Assembly: GCF_910592395.1 (NCBI RefSeq)
Contig: NC_088310.1
Coordinates: 18,111,501-18,175,500, forward strand
Reading direction: 5' to 3'
Length of the DNA stretch: 64,000 nucleotides
Source of the DNA: Lineus longissimus
Lineage: Eukaryota > Nemertea > Pilidiophora > Heteronemertea > Lineidae
The translations under genes and the position numbers were made by a program. Each line of letters begins with the position of its first letter. Positions within the stretch are counted from its first letter, which is position 1. Shown here piece after piece: positions 1 through 10,000 of the stretch. The notes beneath the pieces are model-generated. The model was not told the DNA's origin. It worked only from the letters and a program-made list of their open reading frames with translations, and did no database searches.

Positions 1-27
1 GAGAAAGGAATACAGTGGAAAGGAATA

Positions 28-205
28 CAGTGGAACCTCCCTTAGCGGACACCTCCCTATTAAGGACAACCTCTCTATAAAGGACACTAGTTTTGGTCTC
101 AAAGTGGTTTGTTTTCATTCAATTGACCTCTCTAATCAGGACACATCCCTATTTAGGACAGCGCTTGTCAGTCCCGAGGGTTTCCTTAATAGAGAGGTTC
201 TACCG
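28..205 (+). mobile_element. TA-flanked pogo-like MITE, copy 1
   Basis: Non-coding element of about 178 bp. It begins CAGTGGAACCTCCC, carries internal CTATTAAGGACA words, and ends with the inverse, GAGAGGTTCTACCG. TA dinucleotides flank both ends, as expected for Tc1/mariner/pogo insertion. It belongs to the family with about a dozen copies in this window. No coding capacity is visible, so it must depend on a transposase encoded elsewhere. Confidence 0.75.
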
Positions 206-429
206 TATTGTATATGTAACAAGGTGCATCCTCTTTAAAGACTTCTAGGGTGAGTTTTTATATTCTTTGTATCAAAGAATATAAATTGTGTATTATCATG
301 CCTTCTGTATCATTACAATTTATCTGATTCCCTCTTTAGCAGAAAATCGTTATCCTCTAAAAAGCATTGCATGATGAGACATAAGGAAGTGCTTCACAAC
401 TGTATGAATCTGACAACAGGGACTTTCAA

Positions 430-861
430 CTAACCGAAAAATGATTTAGGCCATTTTGCAATCCATCTGCACCAGACGAAAGGAGTCTTGCTCTGTTTAA
501 CCTCGGGTTTAATTGAAGACTTTATGGACGATTCGTGAGTTGACGGTAGGTCTCCATTTTCCACATTGTTAGAGAGTGATGGTGGATCTTGCGACGATGG
601 TAGGTCACCAATATCAGTGACAGTATTGTCACTGCTTGACAGCATGTCCCCATTGGGTACCTTGTCACAGACTGATGGCTGAGGGGAAGTTTTCAATTTT
701 TTTATAACAAGTCCATTTTTGTCGTTTTCTTTGCATTCTTGGCTTGCAGATACTTGAAGTAGAGTTCCATTCTCTATCAGGTTAGTGTCTTGGATTTGTA
801 TACCATTAGTTGTATCTTGACCTGTCTGATCCATCATCACAGATGTTCCATCGGTAATCAC
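430..861 (-). CDS. Unidentified hydrophilic C-terminal exon (hypothetical)
   Basis: An open frame of about 143 codons on the minus strand ends at a stop at 430. No family is recognised. The translation is polar, rich in Ser, Asp, Asn and Gln (for example SSQDPPSLSNN), with a basic-aromatic C-terminus WIAKWPKSFFG. The first codon of the open stretch at 861 is GTG, not ATG, and an in-frame stop lies a few codons upstream. A real gene would therefore start at the internal ATG pair (MMDQTGQ) or be the last exon of a spliced gene. The low-complexity composition suggests an intrinsically disordered tail. It could be fortuitous; no polyadenylation signal is obvious downstream. Confidence 0.25.
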   Translation of the reverse strand: MITDGTSVMMDQTGQDTTNGIQIQDTNLIENGTLLQVSASQECKENDKNGLVIKKLKTSPQPSVCDKVPNGDMLSSSDNTVTDIGDLPSSQDPPSLSNNVENGDLPSTHESSIKSSIKPEVKQSKTPFVWCRWIAKWPKSFFG

Positions 862-1462
862 CGAAGTTCATGAGGTGTTACAGTCATGACGTTTGGGTGC
901 CTCCAATGTCATGGTTATGCTAATTCAGTTGTCCCCTCAGATTAATTCAAGACAGCTGCAAAAATCAGTGAGAAAAAATCAAAAGGGGGCAATCAATTTT
1001 ATTTATGCGAAAGCCAACTTAATGAATCAATTAGATACTGGGAAGTTAGTTTTTAGCCTTGCATTTACATCGGGTCTTGGGTTAAAAAGTGCTGTAATTC
1101 AATCCCTACGGTACACTATTTAACTGCGCAGATGGAGGCCCCGGGTCTGTTATGTATTTTGCTATGCTGATGCCTGTGCGCGGAGCTGTTTTCAGGATAG
1201 CTGTTTGGAGGATGGCCTGACTATCCCACTGATTTTTAGGGATGACCTGGCATGCCTTAGGCCTATTTATTTGTTAACTCTGAATCGATCAATCACTGTC
1301 TAGTGTCGTGATTTGTGACATCACTTATGCCATGGCATCACCAGTATCAGGTGACTGTCTGTGTGTGTCACTCGGAAATAATTAATGAAATGGCTGTTTA
1401 CTTTCGGCTTGGCGAATGAAACACCATCACTTTGGGCGCTATTTCCATTCCTCTGTAGCCAG
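862..1462. other. Intergenic, no gene seen
   Basis: No convincing coding exon, RNA gene or repeat is recognised. The open frame at 893-1123 has no recognisable domain and no supporting splice sites. Confidence 0.5.
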
Positions 1463-1653
1463 GGGTCCACCTAATGTGCGTCCGGAACTCTGTTTGCGCG
1501 TCCGGAAGAGAAAGTGCGCGTCCGGAACAATTTCCTATGTAAATATGAACCTATTGTTGCATTAGATGGCTTAAATAGCATTTTAATTCCATGTAGAGAA
1601 AATAAAATTGAAAAAAATCTTTTTGGTGACTTTGTATTTTACAATTTTCAGCG
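1463..1653 (+). repeat. Left terminal inverted repeat of MULE
   Basis: Matches the reverse complement of 4950-5149 over almost its whole length, ending at the CAATTTTCAGCG word. Contains three GCGTCCGGA subterminal motifs near 1475-1530. Confidence 0.8.
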
Positions 1654-2295
1654 AGGTGGTTAATTACTAATGCCATAATCCCAACTTCCTTACGCGCCTT
1701 CTCCTGTTGTGGTCGTCTAAGTCGGTATGAGTTTGTCTTTGCGTGCCGTGGGATAAGGGGCAATAGCAATTATTGTGAAGCCAATTTGCGCTTTTAGGGG
1801 GGAGGGGAGGGGATCGAGGGGGAAGGGGGAAGGGGGTCAACAAAATTCAGTGCGGTTTTAAGAGCTTCAACTAAAGATGAGCTTAATGATTATTTTCCTG
1901 GGTATATATCTTATTCATTAAAATTAAAAGGCCAGTTTTTCTACCATTCGACAGAGTGGGCCCGGGAGGGGGGACTTATTTTTTAGATTAATTTCTAATT
2001 GGCTACACTTAAATTTAGCTATGGCTTATTATCAAAGGATCTAGTGATGACAGTGGATTTGAGGATACACTCACATCAAAGAAGTAGTACAATTTTTACT
2101 TGTTTTTCTCACAAAATATATTTATTTACAATTACATAGACATCACAAATATATAGATCTATACTAAAATATTACAACCGCATTAAAGGAATACTGTAAT
2201 TTAAAAAAAAAATCATTATTAAATATTATTATCAAAGTGATTTGAAACCTCAAATCTTTGGCGACACAGAACTTGACAAAATAGTACCCAAAAAA

Positions 2296-2355
2296 GCATC
2301 CTGAGGGTCAGGGTCTGTCGCTGCTCACTGCGAGAGGCCCTGACCCTCAGGATGC
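2296..2355. repeat. Perfect 18-bp palindrome arms (hairpin)
   Basis: GCATCCTGAGGGTCAGGG at 2296-2313 is perfectly inverted at 2338-2355, with a 24-nt spacer. It lies inside the MULE, downstream of the transposase stop, where it could act as a transcript hairpin. Confidence 0.7.
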
Positions 2356-2973
2356 AAAAAAGGGTCGTCCCCTTGACAGCATATGTAAGAAGGGCACCCA
2401 AAAAGCTTGTTTTCTAATTTTCTGGTGGGGAGTTTAGTGTGTTAAATTTTTTTTAGGTTTCAACTCAGTTTATCTTCTTAACCACAGTAAGTAAGTAGGA
2501 CACATGAGATACGTTGTAGTGGGGTGGACACCTATGTTTCGTTAGTGACAACAATTAATTCATATAGTTCCAACCAACAGTGATGAAATGGTGGTGTGGT
2601 ATGGATTGCAATAAGGCATTGGGCAACGAAGACACAAGACAACAACTGCTCTTAAATTTCAAGAATTGTGGTAAAGTTTTTAAAGTTTTTAAAAAAGTTT
2701 TTTAGCAGACATGATATTTTCAAAACCGACATGATTACAATACACAGAGTGTCTCAATACAAATGTTACACTTAATGATTAGTATCTTTCATGATTTTCT
2801 ATAATACTAGGATGTCAAATAACCATTTTAGTACAGTGTAACATTTTTATTGAGACACTGTTTAGACTCCCATATCGAATTGAGATTGAATATCAAACAT
2901 TCAGAACATTCGTAAACATTTTCACCGCGGTAAAGTCCAATAAACAAGAACAGAATGTACATAGGCTAGCCAT

Positions 2974-4509
2974 TTAGATTTCCTCAACCATGTCAACGCG
3001 TACTCGTTTGCTTTGAATTGATTGTGTTCGTTCATTTCGTCCACGCTTGCGTTGTCCTGGTTTCTTAGCCGTCATTGGTGTCCTCGGTATTGATAGTTTC
3101 CCGTCAGTTGATGTGATGATGTGTCCTTGTGTTTCCCGGAGTAACCTGTATTTCGTGAATTTCGCGTATCGTTTTAACTTTTCATCCTCGGGCAGTAGAA
3201 CCCAACACGCTTGAGTACTCCTGAATCTTGTACTTAACCACGAAGCAACTTCAAAATTTCCTTGTCCGTGCAAAGCCCGTCTTTCGTCTACATCTTGTAA
3301 TCTAATGACGTTGCCGACTTTTTCGATTAGTTCTGGTAGTTTACAGGGTTTCCAGTTGATGGCTAGCTTTAACAAGTTGTTCATAGATTCTGAATTGTTG
3401 TTTGTCCACGATACTGGTAAGTGGTCATTTCGTTGGCGTGGTTCAAAAACGTGATTTCTTATCTTTAATATAAGGTTGTCGTAATACTGCGCAAAATTGT
3501 CTGGGATTACGGTGCTTCGAAGTTCGAAAACCTTTGTATTAAATGTCTCTTGGTCGCTTGCATAAACAATCCCGTTTTGTCCAAAAATCCCGGAAACAAC
3601 TGTATTCTTAAGGGTATTGTCCACTAGAAGGTCTGTAAGTTTACGTTTCACGTTTTCCTTGAGATGTCGCGTGCAGAGTAAAGTCGTAGCTCCCGGAAAA
3701 CAGTCAGCGAGGGCCTTAGTTATTGCTCGTTCCTCGTCTGAGCCTAACACGAAATTCGACAATGATGCTGCAGGTAAATCCCCGTTCAACTTCTTGGCGA
3801 TGTGTGAAAAAAACGAATGATACGTTTCGTACTGCCCGTCCCAGTGTAGGAAAAGTGGACCGATAGAGATAGGTGGTTCTTGCGTTTGTTTACGGACCAG
3901 CTTTACATTCTTGAAAACAGTTGTAGTCACATAGCAGGGACCGAGATTAAATGTTCTGTCAATTCCGACTACACTAGAGTGTTGACAGTTGTTATCACAG
4001 ATGCTTTTGATGTTGTTGAGTTGATTTTCGGTATACATAATTATTGCTGGGGGTTTATTTTTCGTATGGATGATTTCTTGGACAATCGAATTTTCGTCCC
4101 GTTGCATTTGGCTAAGCACATATTGTAGGTCGTCTGCTGCATTGCATCTTGGCTGCGTATGGTTGGTGCTCTCGGTGCGTTTCTTTCGTTCTTGGACATA
4201 TTTTGCATTTTGTACTTGTTTTAGGTCACGTGGTGCGTTTTCGGGATCTTTCAGGACTAGATTGGAATACACATCACGAGCTGGGGCTGACTTGACATTG
4301 TTTTTAATACTGTTCATAGTGTCTCTAGTGGTCTTGACGTATTCGTTGGCGGTCTTCCTGCAGTTGCCGTGCACGCATATATCTTCAGGCCATATACCAA
4401 TGTACTCTACTAAAGCGAATTGAAGTGGATCACGAGCTGTGGAAAGGGTGGCGCCATCTACCAATTTCTCGAACCACGTTATTCTCCATGCCTTTGATAA
4501 TGTGAACAC
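2974..4509 (-). CDS. MULE-superfamily transposase
   Basis: An open frame of about 511 codons inside the inverted-repeat element. The middle region has the MULE DDE transposase layout: GIDRTFNLG near residue 180 with the first catalytic Asp, VLGSDEERAI near residue 255 with the second, then CTRHLKENVKR (the family CxxH-type signature), and NNNSESMNNLL near residue 375 supplying a late acidic residue. A basic C-terminal tail (KKPGQRKRGRNERTQ) resembles a nuclear localisation or DNA-binding tail. The frame has no upstream ATG: the first codon is GTG and an in-frame stop lies just upstream, inside a tandem repeat. Either an upstream exon or an internal Met is used, or the 5' end is damaged. No internal stops or frameshifts are seen, so the insertion may be recent. 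Confidence 0.8.
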   Translation of the reverse strand: MFTLSKAWRITWFEKLVDGATLSTARDPLQFALVEYIGIWPEDICVHGNCRKTANEYVKTTRDTMNSIKNNVKSAPARDVYSNLVLKDPENAPRDLKQVQNAKYVQERKKRTESTNHTQPRCNAADDLQYVLSQMQRDENSIVQEIIHTKNKPPAIIMYTENQLNNIKSICDNNCQHSSVVGIDRTFNLGPCYVTTTVFKNVKLVRKQTQEPPISIGPLFLHWDGQYETYHSFFSHIAKKLNGDLPAASLSNFVLGSDEERAITKALADCFPGATTLLCTRHLKENVKRKLTDLLVDNTLKNTVVSGIFGQNGIVYASDQETFNTKVFELRSTVIPDNFAQYYDNLILKIRNHVFEPRQRNDHLPVSWTNNNSESMNNLLKLAINWKPCKLPELIEKVGNVIRLQDVDERRALHGQGNFEVASWLSTRFRSTQACWVLLPEDEKLKRYAKFTKYRLLRETQGHIITSTDGKLSIPRTPMTAKKPGQRKRGRNERTQSIQSKRVRVDMVEEI

Positions 4510-4728
4510 ATCTCACTAATTGACACTTTGACCAATATTTACTGACCATCATCTCAGAAGCCTAATTAGCAGTGCTAATTATGGCGCCATGCCTTTGATA
4601 ATGTGAACACATCTCACTAATTGACACTTTGACCAATATTTACTGACCATCATCTCAGAAGCCTAATTAGCAGTGCTAATTATGGCGCCATGTCTTTGAT
4701 AATGTGAACACATCTCACTAATTGACAC
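4488..4728. repeat. 101-bp tandem repeat, about 2.4 copies
   Basis: The unit starting ATGCCTTTGATAATGTG begins at 4488, 4589 and 4690, an exact 101-bp period. The first unit overlaps the 5' end of the transposase frame. Confidence 0.85.
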
Positions 4729-4949
4729 TTTGACTGTATAGTGATTTCAATAACATATTTGATTCTGATTTTTTGTGAAATTAACAATGATAAGACACTC
4801 TGACGGCATTCCATGTGCTGAGACACCAGATACCAGTCTAATCCATTACAACACGGCTACTATCGAAATTCTGCAACTGCAACAACAATTGGTTGAGGAG
4901 AAACGTCAGTAAACTAGGATTTGATGGCTGTGTAACACCCAAATCAACC

Positions 4950-5149
4950 CGCTGAAAATTGTAAAATACAAAGTCACCAAGGAGATTTTTTCCAATTTTA
5001 TTTTCTCTACATGGAATTAAAATGCTATTTAAGCCATCTAATGCAACATTAAGTTCATATTTACATAGGAAATTGTTCCGGACGCGCACTTTCTCTTCCG
5101 GACGCGCTCCGGACGCACAAATCGTTCCGGACGCGCATTAGGTAGACCG
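4950..5149 (-). repeat. Right terminal inverted repeat of MULE
   Basis: Reverse complement of the left end. Terminal GCGCATTAGGTAGACCG is followed by the 8-bp duplication GTAGCCAG at 5150-5157. Holds three TCCGGACGC motifs. Confidence 0.8.
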
Positions 5150-5157
5150 GTAGCCAG

Positions 5158-6588
5158 TGTAGATAGAGGGGGAGGGTTAGTTGATTTACTGCCTATCCAT
5201 ACCACCGGGCTGCAGCTAGGCAGGGTCAAAGTATGGCCCAAGAAAATATGCTCCTGGCATCAGGAGATATTCTTAAAGACCCTGAACTTCTTAAGTGAAG
5301 GTAAGCCAGCCTTCTGGTGGAAAACAAGCATGACAAACAAATAGATCTCTCTAATTATATAAAGCAATGGTAAAATAATTTTTCCATCCGACATCCGAAA
5401 TGTACACCTTTAAGACAGTAAATGTGTATACGAATTTTCTAATGTTGGACAACATCATGTTGGATCCTTTTTTGTCTACATCACTGCGAGTCATCCCTTC
5501 AACTGTCACTGTCTAAAGAATTACTATTAATCAAACAAATCTGAGGTGTAACACCGAAAAGCATTATTCAGGCAAACGAGTTTTACCATTTTTTGTAATG
5601 AAACTATTTTAGAATGTGACGTTGTCATCAATAGCGGCCATTTTAAATAATTCTATTTCCGTATCCGGTGTTTTGCGCGGAGTAAAAATAAACGCGCGCT
5701 TTTTGAAAAAAATCACAACTAACGCCATTTACTATGAAAACATGACAACGAGGAAGAGATCATACTCTAAACAACAATGATACACGAAAAAGAGAAATCT
5801 CTTTGGAAGCAAACGAAGAGAAATGAAAATCTCAACCCACACTTTATACTATACTATGATAAGAGAGTTATAGACTCCATAGGCCTACATGCCGAGTAAG
5901 AGTCATGCCTTAAAGAATGATTAACTAAATCAAAAGGTGTAAGTGGATCCAACTCCACGAATTGATGCAATCTACACGTAATTGTTTTTTTCTTAGATTT
6001 TCCTCTCCCATGATTGACCGCGCCCTTTTCTTTAAATAGTTTGGGATTCACAATGCCAATGGGCAATGGAGCTGAGCTGTCTTTGTTATCATCTCCCTAG
6101 ATCAAATACATCAATTTCCTCGGGTCACATCATACCAGTCAGGTATTAGTTCTAGGCCTTAACCTGCCTACCATCAATGAATACCCCGGTACTCAGGGTT
6201 TTCCCCAGGGTTTGGGTGGCCCTATAAAAACCCTTCACAAATTTTGGGGGTAAGGTAGGGTGGCGCTTCCAAGGTAGGGTGGTGAGCTACCAAGGTAGTT
6301 TGGGATGCCCTGACAAATGGCCTTGTGGAGAACACTAGTTACTAAATGGGGGATGGTGGGGGGGGGGGGGGATAAGACTCCCTGGGAAGTCCATTGTGTC
6401 ATCCCTAATTGGATGTCATATCTATTCTTGCTCTTGAGGTTATATTTATATAGAGCTTCAAATGGAATAGATTAATGATATTCTACAAAGTGACATATCC
6501 AAATTAGGTCAATAAATCTCTATTCATTGGTCTTATATTGGGTTATGTTCATAAAGTAGGTTAAGTCCCACTACTTAGTATACTAGTA
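5158..6588. other. Intergenic region
   Basis: No coding exon is supported. Around 5635-5710 a GCGGCCATTTT word (YY1-like) and GC-rich CGCGCG stretches interrupt AT-rich sequence and could be part of a promoter. A run of 14 or more G lies near 6350-6372. Confidence 0.4.
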
Positions 6589-6766
6589 CAGTGGAACCTC
6601 CCTTAGCGGACACCTCTCTATTAAGGACAACCTCACTATTAAGGACACTAGTTTTGGTCCCAAATTGGTTGTTTCCATTCAATTTGACCTCTCTAATCAG
6701 GATACCTCTCTATTAAGGACAGCACTTGTCAGTCCCGAGGGTGTCGTTCATAGAGAGGTTCTACTG
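6589..6766 (+). mobile_element. TA-flanked pogo-like MITE, copy 2
   Basis: Begins CAGTGGAACCTCCC after TA and ends GAGAGGTTCTACTG before TA. About 178 bp, non-coding, same family and orientation as copy 1. Confidence 0.8.
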
Positions 6767-7006
6767 TATAATACCACATGACCATAATTATATATGTCAG
6801 TCCAATATAGGATGTGTCACTTTGGATAACTTGGGAGGAATTACTGGATTCAGGTGTTTTCCATAAAATGCAAGTGAAATATGGAAATAAACTGATATAA
6901 TGACAGTAATCAGTAATCAAATCACACAATCCAGCCTTAATTTAAGGAGTAAATCCACGACGCGGCAGTTTCTTCTTCTTCCTCGAGAGTTGTGTTTTAA
7001 AGCAAA

Positions 7007-10000
7007 ATGACTGACAACTGCACAGATGGCATTCCAAGTACCGCGGAGCTCTTTCAAGGTAAGTACACCAAGCTTACACTCCGGACGCAGAACGGCCTCA
7101 TTCCTCACCCTGACGGATGACGCGATGGGCTGCCCAGGGAGTCTAACCAAGCCTTGCATAGTCTTACATCACTGATGAAGACTCGTTCCATCCTTGACCA
7201 AATTTGGGCTGTCGGAGTGGCCTAGTGGATACATCAGCACCTGTCACCTCAAGAGGTCCCGGGTTTGATTTCCAGCACAGTCATATGTGATAGAGAGGGT
7301 GTCTCTCTTCGATAGGGCAGGATTCAAGTTCCTCCGGGGTCTCCAGTTTCCTCCTTCTTACATTACACTCACCCTATATTGTTTAGAGCTTATAATGTCC
7401 TTGTTGACACTTAGCTCTCAACTCAATATCTGAACATACTATGGCTCTCAATATCTTATATATCTTGATATGATTTATAATGTTGAAGTGAAAAAACCAA
7501 CAGACTTCATTTTGTCTCATCTGATCTACAGACACTGCCACACCACAGGGTGGACACAACCAGCAACCTATCTCACAACCTCCAGGTTGCTAATGACAGG
7601 TCCTAGTTGATGACATGTCACAACATGCCCTCCTGTTGATGACAGAAGCCAACAGAACTAGTGCCAGTTGATGCAGACAATGTCACAACCTGTCCTAAAA
7701 TTAAAATCAAACACGAGATATTAGAATCCATCTCAAGGCCATGGACAACAAGTTATTTCATGTTACATGTATTTAACCACTTGCACCAACAGATCTCTGT
7801 CATGTTTTTTCAGATGTAGATGGTGGTCAACTTGCAGTTGTTGTGATATGCTGGATTTTAACACTGGCTTGTGTCGGAATCTATATCGAAGAGATTATCT
7901 ACATCCTGCGGGTAGATGTAGCAGACAGGAAAGAAAGATCAAGACCAATATGGATCCTAGGTATATATCCAGTAAGTATACTTTGTGTACAATCGTACAG
8001 TGCTATGCATACTTGAAGAAGAGTCCACTGAACATATTCCTTTGTTATGCAGTGAAATTCATCATCACCCGAGTACACTTTTGTATTGGCTTTACACTGG
8101 CTGCATTGAATTGTGCACTTGTCCACCCTAGATATCAAAGAACATGGCCATTGGTATCGTCTTCCATTCTGTCTGGATGTATAGCATTGTATGCTTGTAA
8201 CTCGCTTGCCCACAGTGGTCCAGAGAGTTTCATGAGAACAGTAGTAATGCTGTCATCAAAAATGTTGCGATGGCTCCTGATAGATTTTACAGTACTAGCC
8301 TTCGTTCTTATGTCCATACTTGTACACCAACTCCAACAACAAAATGGTAAAATTAAGAGGAACTCTGCCACCTGGACTACCGAAGGGACCTGTTGATGGA
8401 CACTTGCTGTCCTTAATAGAGAGGTGTCCTGATTAGAGAGGTCAAATCGAAGGGATCCGAGACAACCAATTTGGGACAAAAAAGAGAGGTTGTCCTTAAT
8501 AGAGAGGTGTCCGCTAAGAGAGGTTCCACTGTATTTGGTAAAGGTAGATGTTGCTTGATAATTTTTTCCTTGTAGGCTGTATCCCTCACATCAGTGATAT
8601 CCGTTTGTGTTCCAAGAGCAACACTTGTCAATGAATTGGTGTCTGCTATGTAAGTACATGTATACCAATAAGTTTCCCCAGGAAAACAGGCCGCGTGGGG
8701 CATCCTAGTGATACACTCGTTCCCCAAAACACAAAGGGTCAAAATCTTCACAAACGGGACAAAACATATCTCTCATTTCCCAGCTGAAAAGCAGCAGGAT
8801 CAATGATCAGGCTCATTCCAATACGGGGTTTGACCAGAAAGCAGCAGTCACCGCACAGGGATGTGATCGATAATTTTTGGCTGCCCAACACCTACTTTCC
8901 TGCTGCTAAAAGGGTATCACACTTAATTTTCACCGAGCCTCAGGCGGTATCAAGAGGAGGGTGAATGAAAAATTCCGTTATGCAGTTCAATGACTGGAGT
9001 CTGTAATGTAATGCAACGTTATGTAATGTTACCCAGATGCCCAGTTCCTGAGGGGAACTCGAAACTGCTAAGATTGATCAATGGAAGCTCATTCCCAACT
9101 AAGGTTTTAACCGGGCCGTTCAAAACTCCCCAGTTTTATAAGCGTTTTGTGATAGGTTTCCTTTGAGGAAAATGCGAGAAAATAAAACCAAATCAATCTA
9201 ATGATAATACGATTTCTTTTTTCTTCAGGTACCTGTCCATCTGCATATTGCAATTCCTGAAACTCATCGTCAGTTACTTCGGTGGCCGGCAGCACATGAT
9301 CGCAGTTTTGACGGATCAGAAAATGAACCTGAGGAGTCCGCCCTGCTGTTGCTGCTGTTTCTGTCTCCCCGAGATTACAGTCACTAAGTAGGGGAATCAA
9401 ATGGCGATTCAGACTTCTATATCATCCACAACTTCCCGATATGCTTAGAATATTTTTAAGACAATGGATCATGAATGTCCAAGCTTGTTATCTTTTGAGT
9501 CCATTGATTGAGAAACTAATGGATTAAGTCAAAGGCATTGAGCATTGAACAGATTGTAAATCACCTCCAAGGATCTGGTTTACTTCAGATTCACGTCATC
9601 ACTCATCACTTTTCACTTGTCGCCTGTCCTAAACGTGTTCTTTTATTGACTTACGCTTGAAAGCCTGTCAAAGTGCATTCTAGCTTTACTATCGGTATTA
9701 GATCTTCGTATCGATTCCATCTGTAGAAAGACAAAAGACGCCCCCGGTTGGCTTGGGTGGTCATAAGACAAGAAAAGTGACGTCACAAATCGTATGTAGC
9801 CAGCTCTTTGGAAACGGCACCAGAAGGGCAAAACCATTGGCCAGACATGGGAGTACTAGTAGTGCATTGCATTAGTACTACATGCACAGGTGACCCCTAT
9901 GGGCAGTACCCATCCACTCGTTCCCTGGGAACGGATGATACCTGTTTAAAGAACATGAACATAAACTGTATGTAAACTCAGAATTGGCAATATTTGACCA

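Larger units (their letters stand above)
1463..5149 (-). mobile_element. Mutator-like (MULE) DNA transposon, near-complete
   Basis: The two ends are long inverted repeats of about 190-200 bp, 1463-1653 and 4950-5149. Both begin with an ACCTAATG(T/C)GCGTCCGG-type terminus and continue through matching AT-rich sequence, for example the ATTTTAATTCCATGTAGAG block at the left end and its reverse complement at the right. The 8-bp word GTAGCCAG lies directly outside both ends (1455-1462 and 5150-5157) and is the target-site duplication. The subterminal region of each end holds three GCGTCCGGA repeats. The element encloses a minus-strand transposase frame, a perfect palindrome and a 101-bp tandem repeat. 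Long inverted repeats plus an 8-11 bp duplication plus a MULE-type transposase is the diagnostic combination for this superfamily. Confidence 0.82.

Noticed and set aside
893-1123. 76-codon plus-strand frame near the left end
   Set aside because: No domain, no splice context and composition like surrounding DNA.
3617-4423. Plus-strand frames opposite the transposase
   Set aside because: Antisense shadows of a clear MULE transposase; no independent motif.
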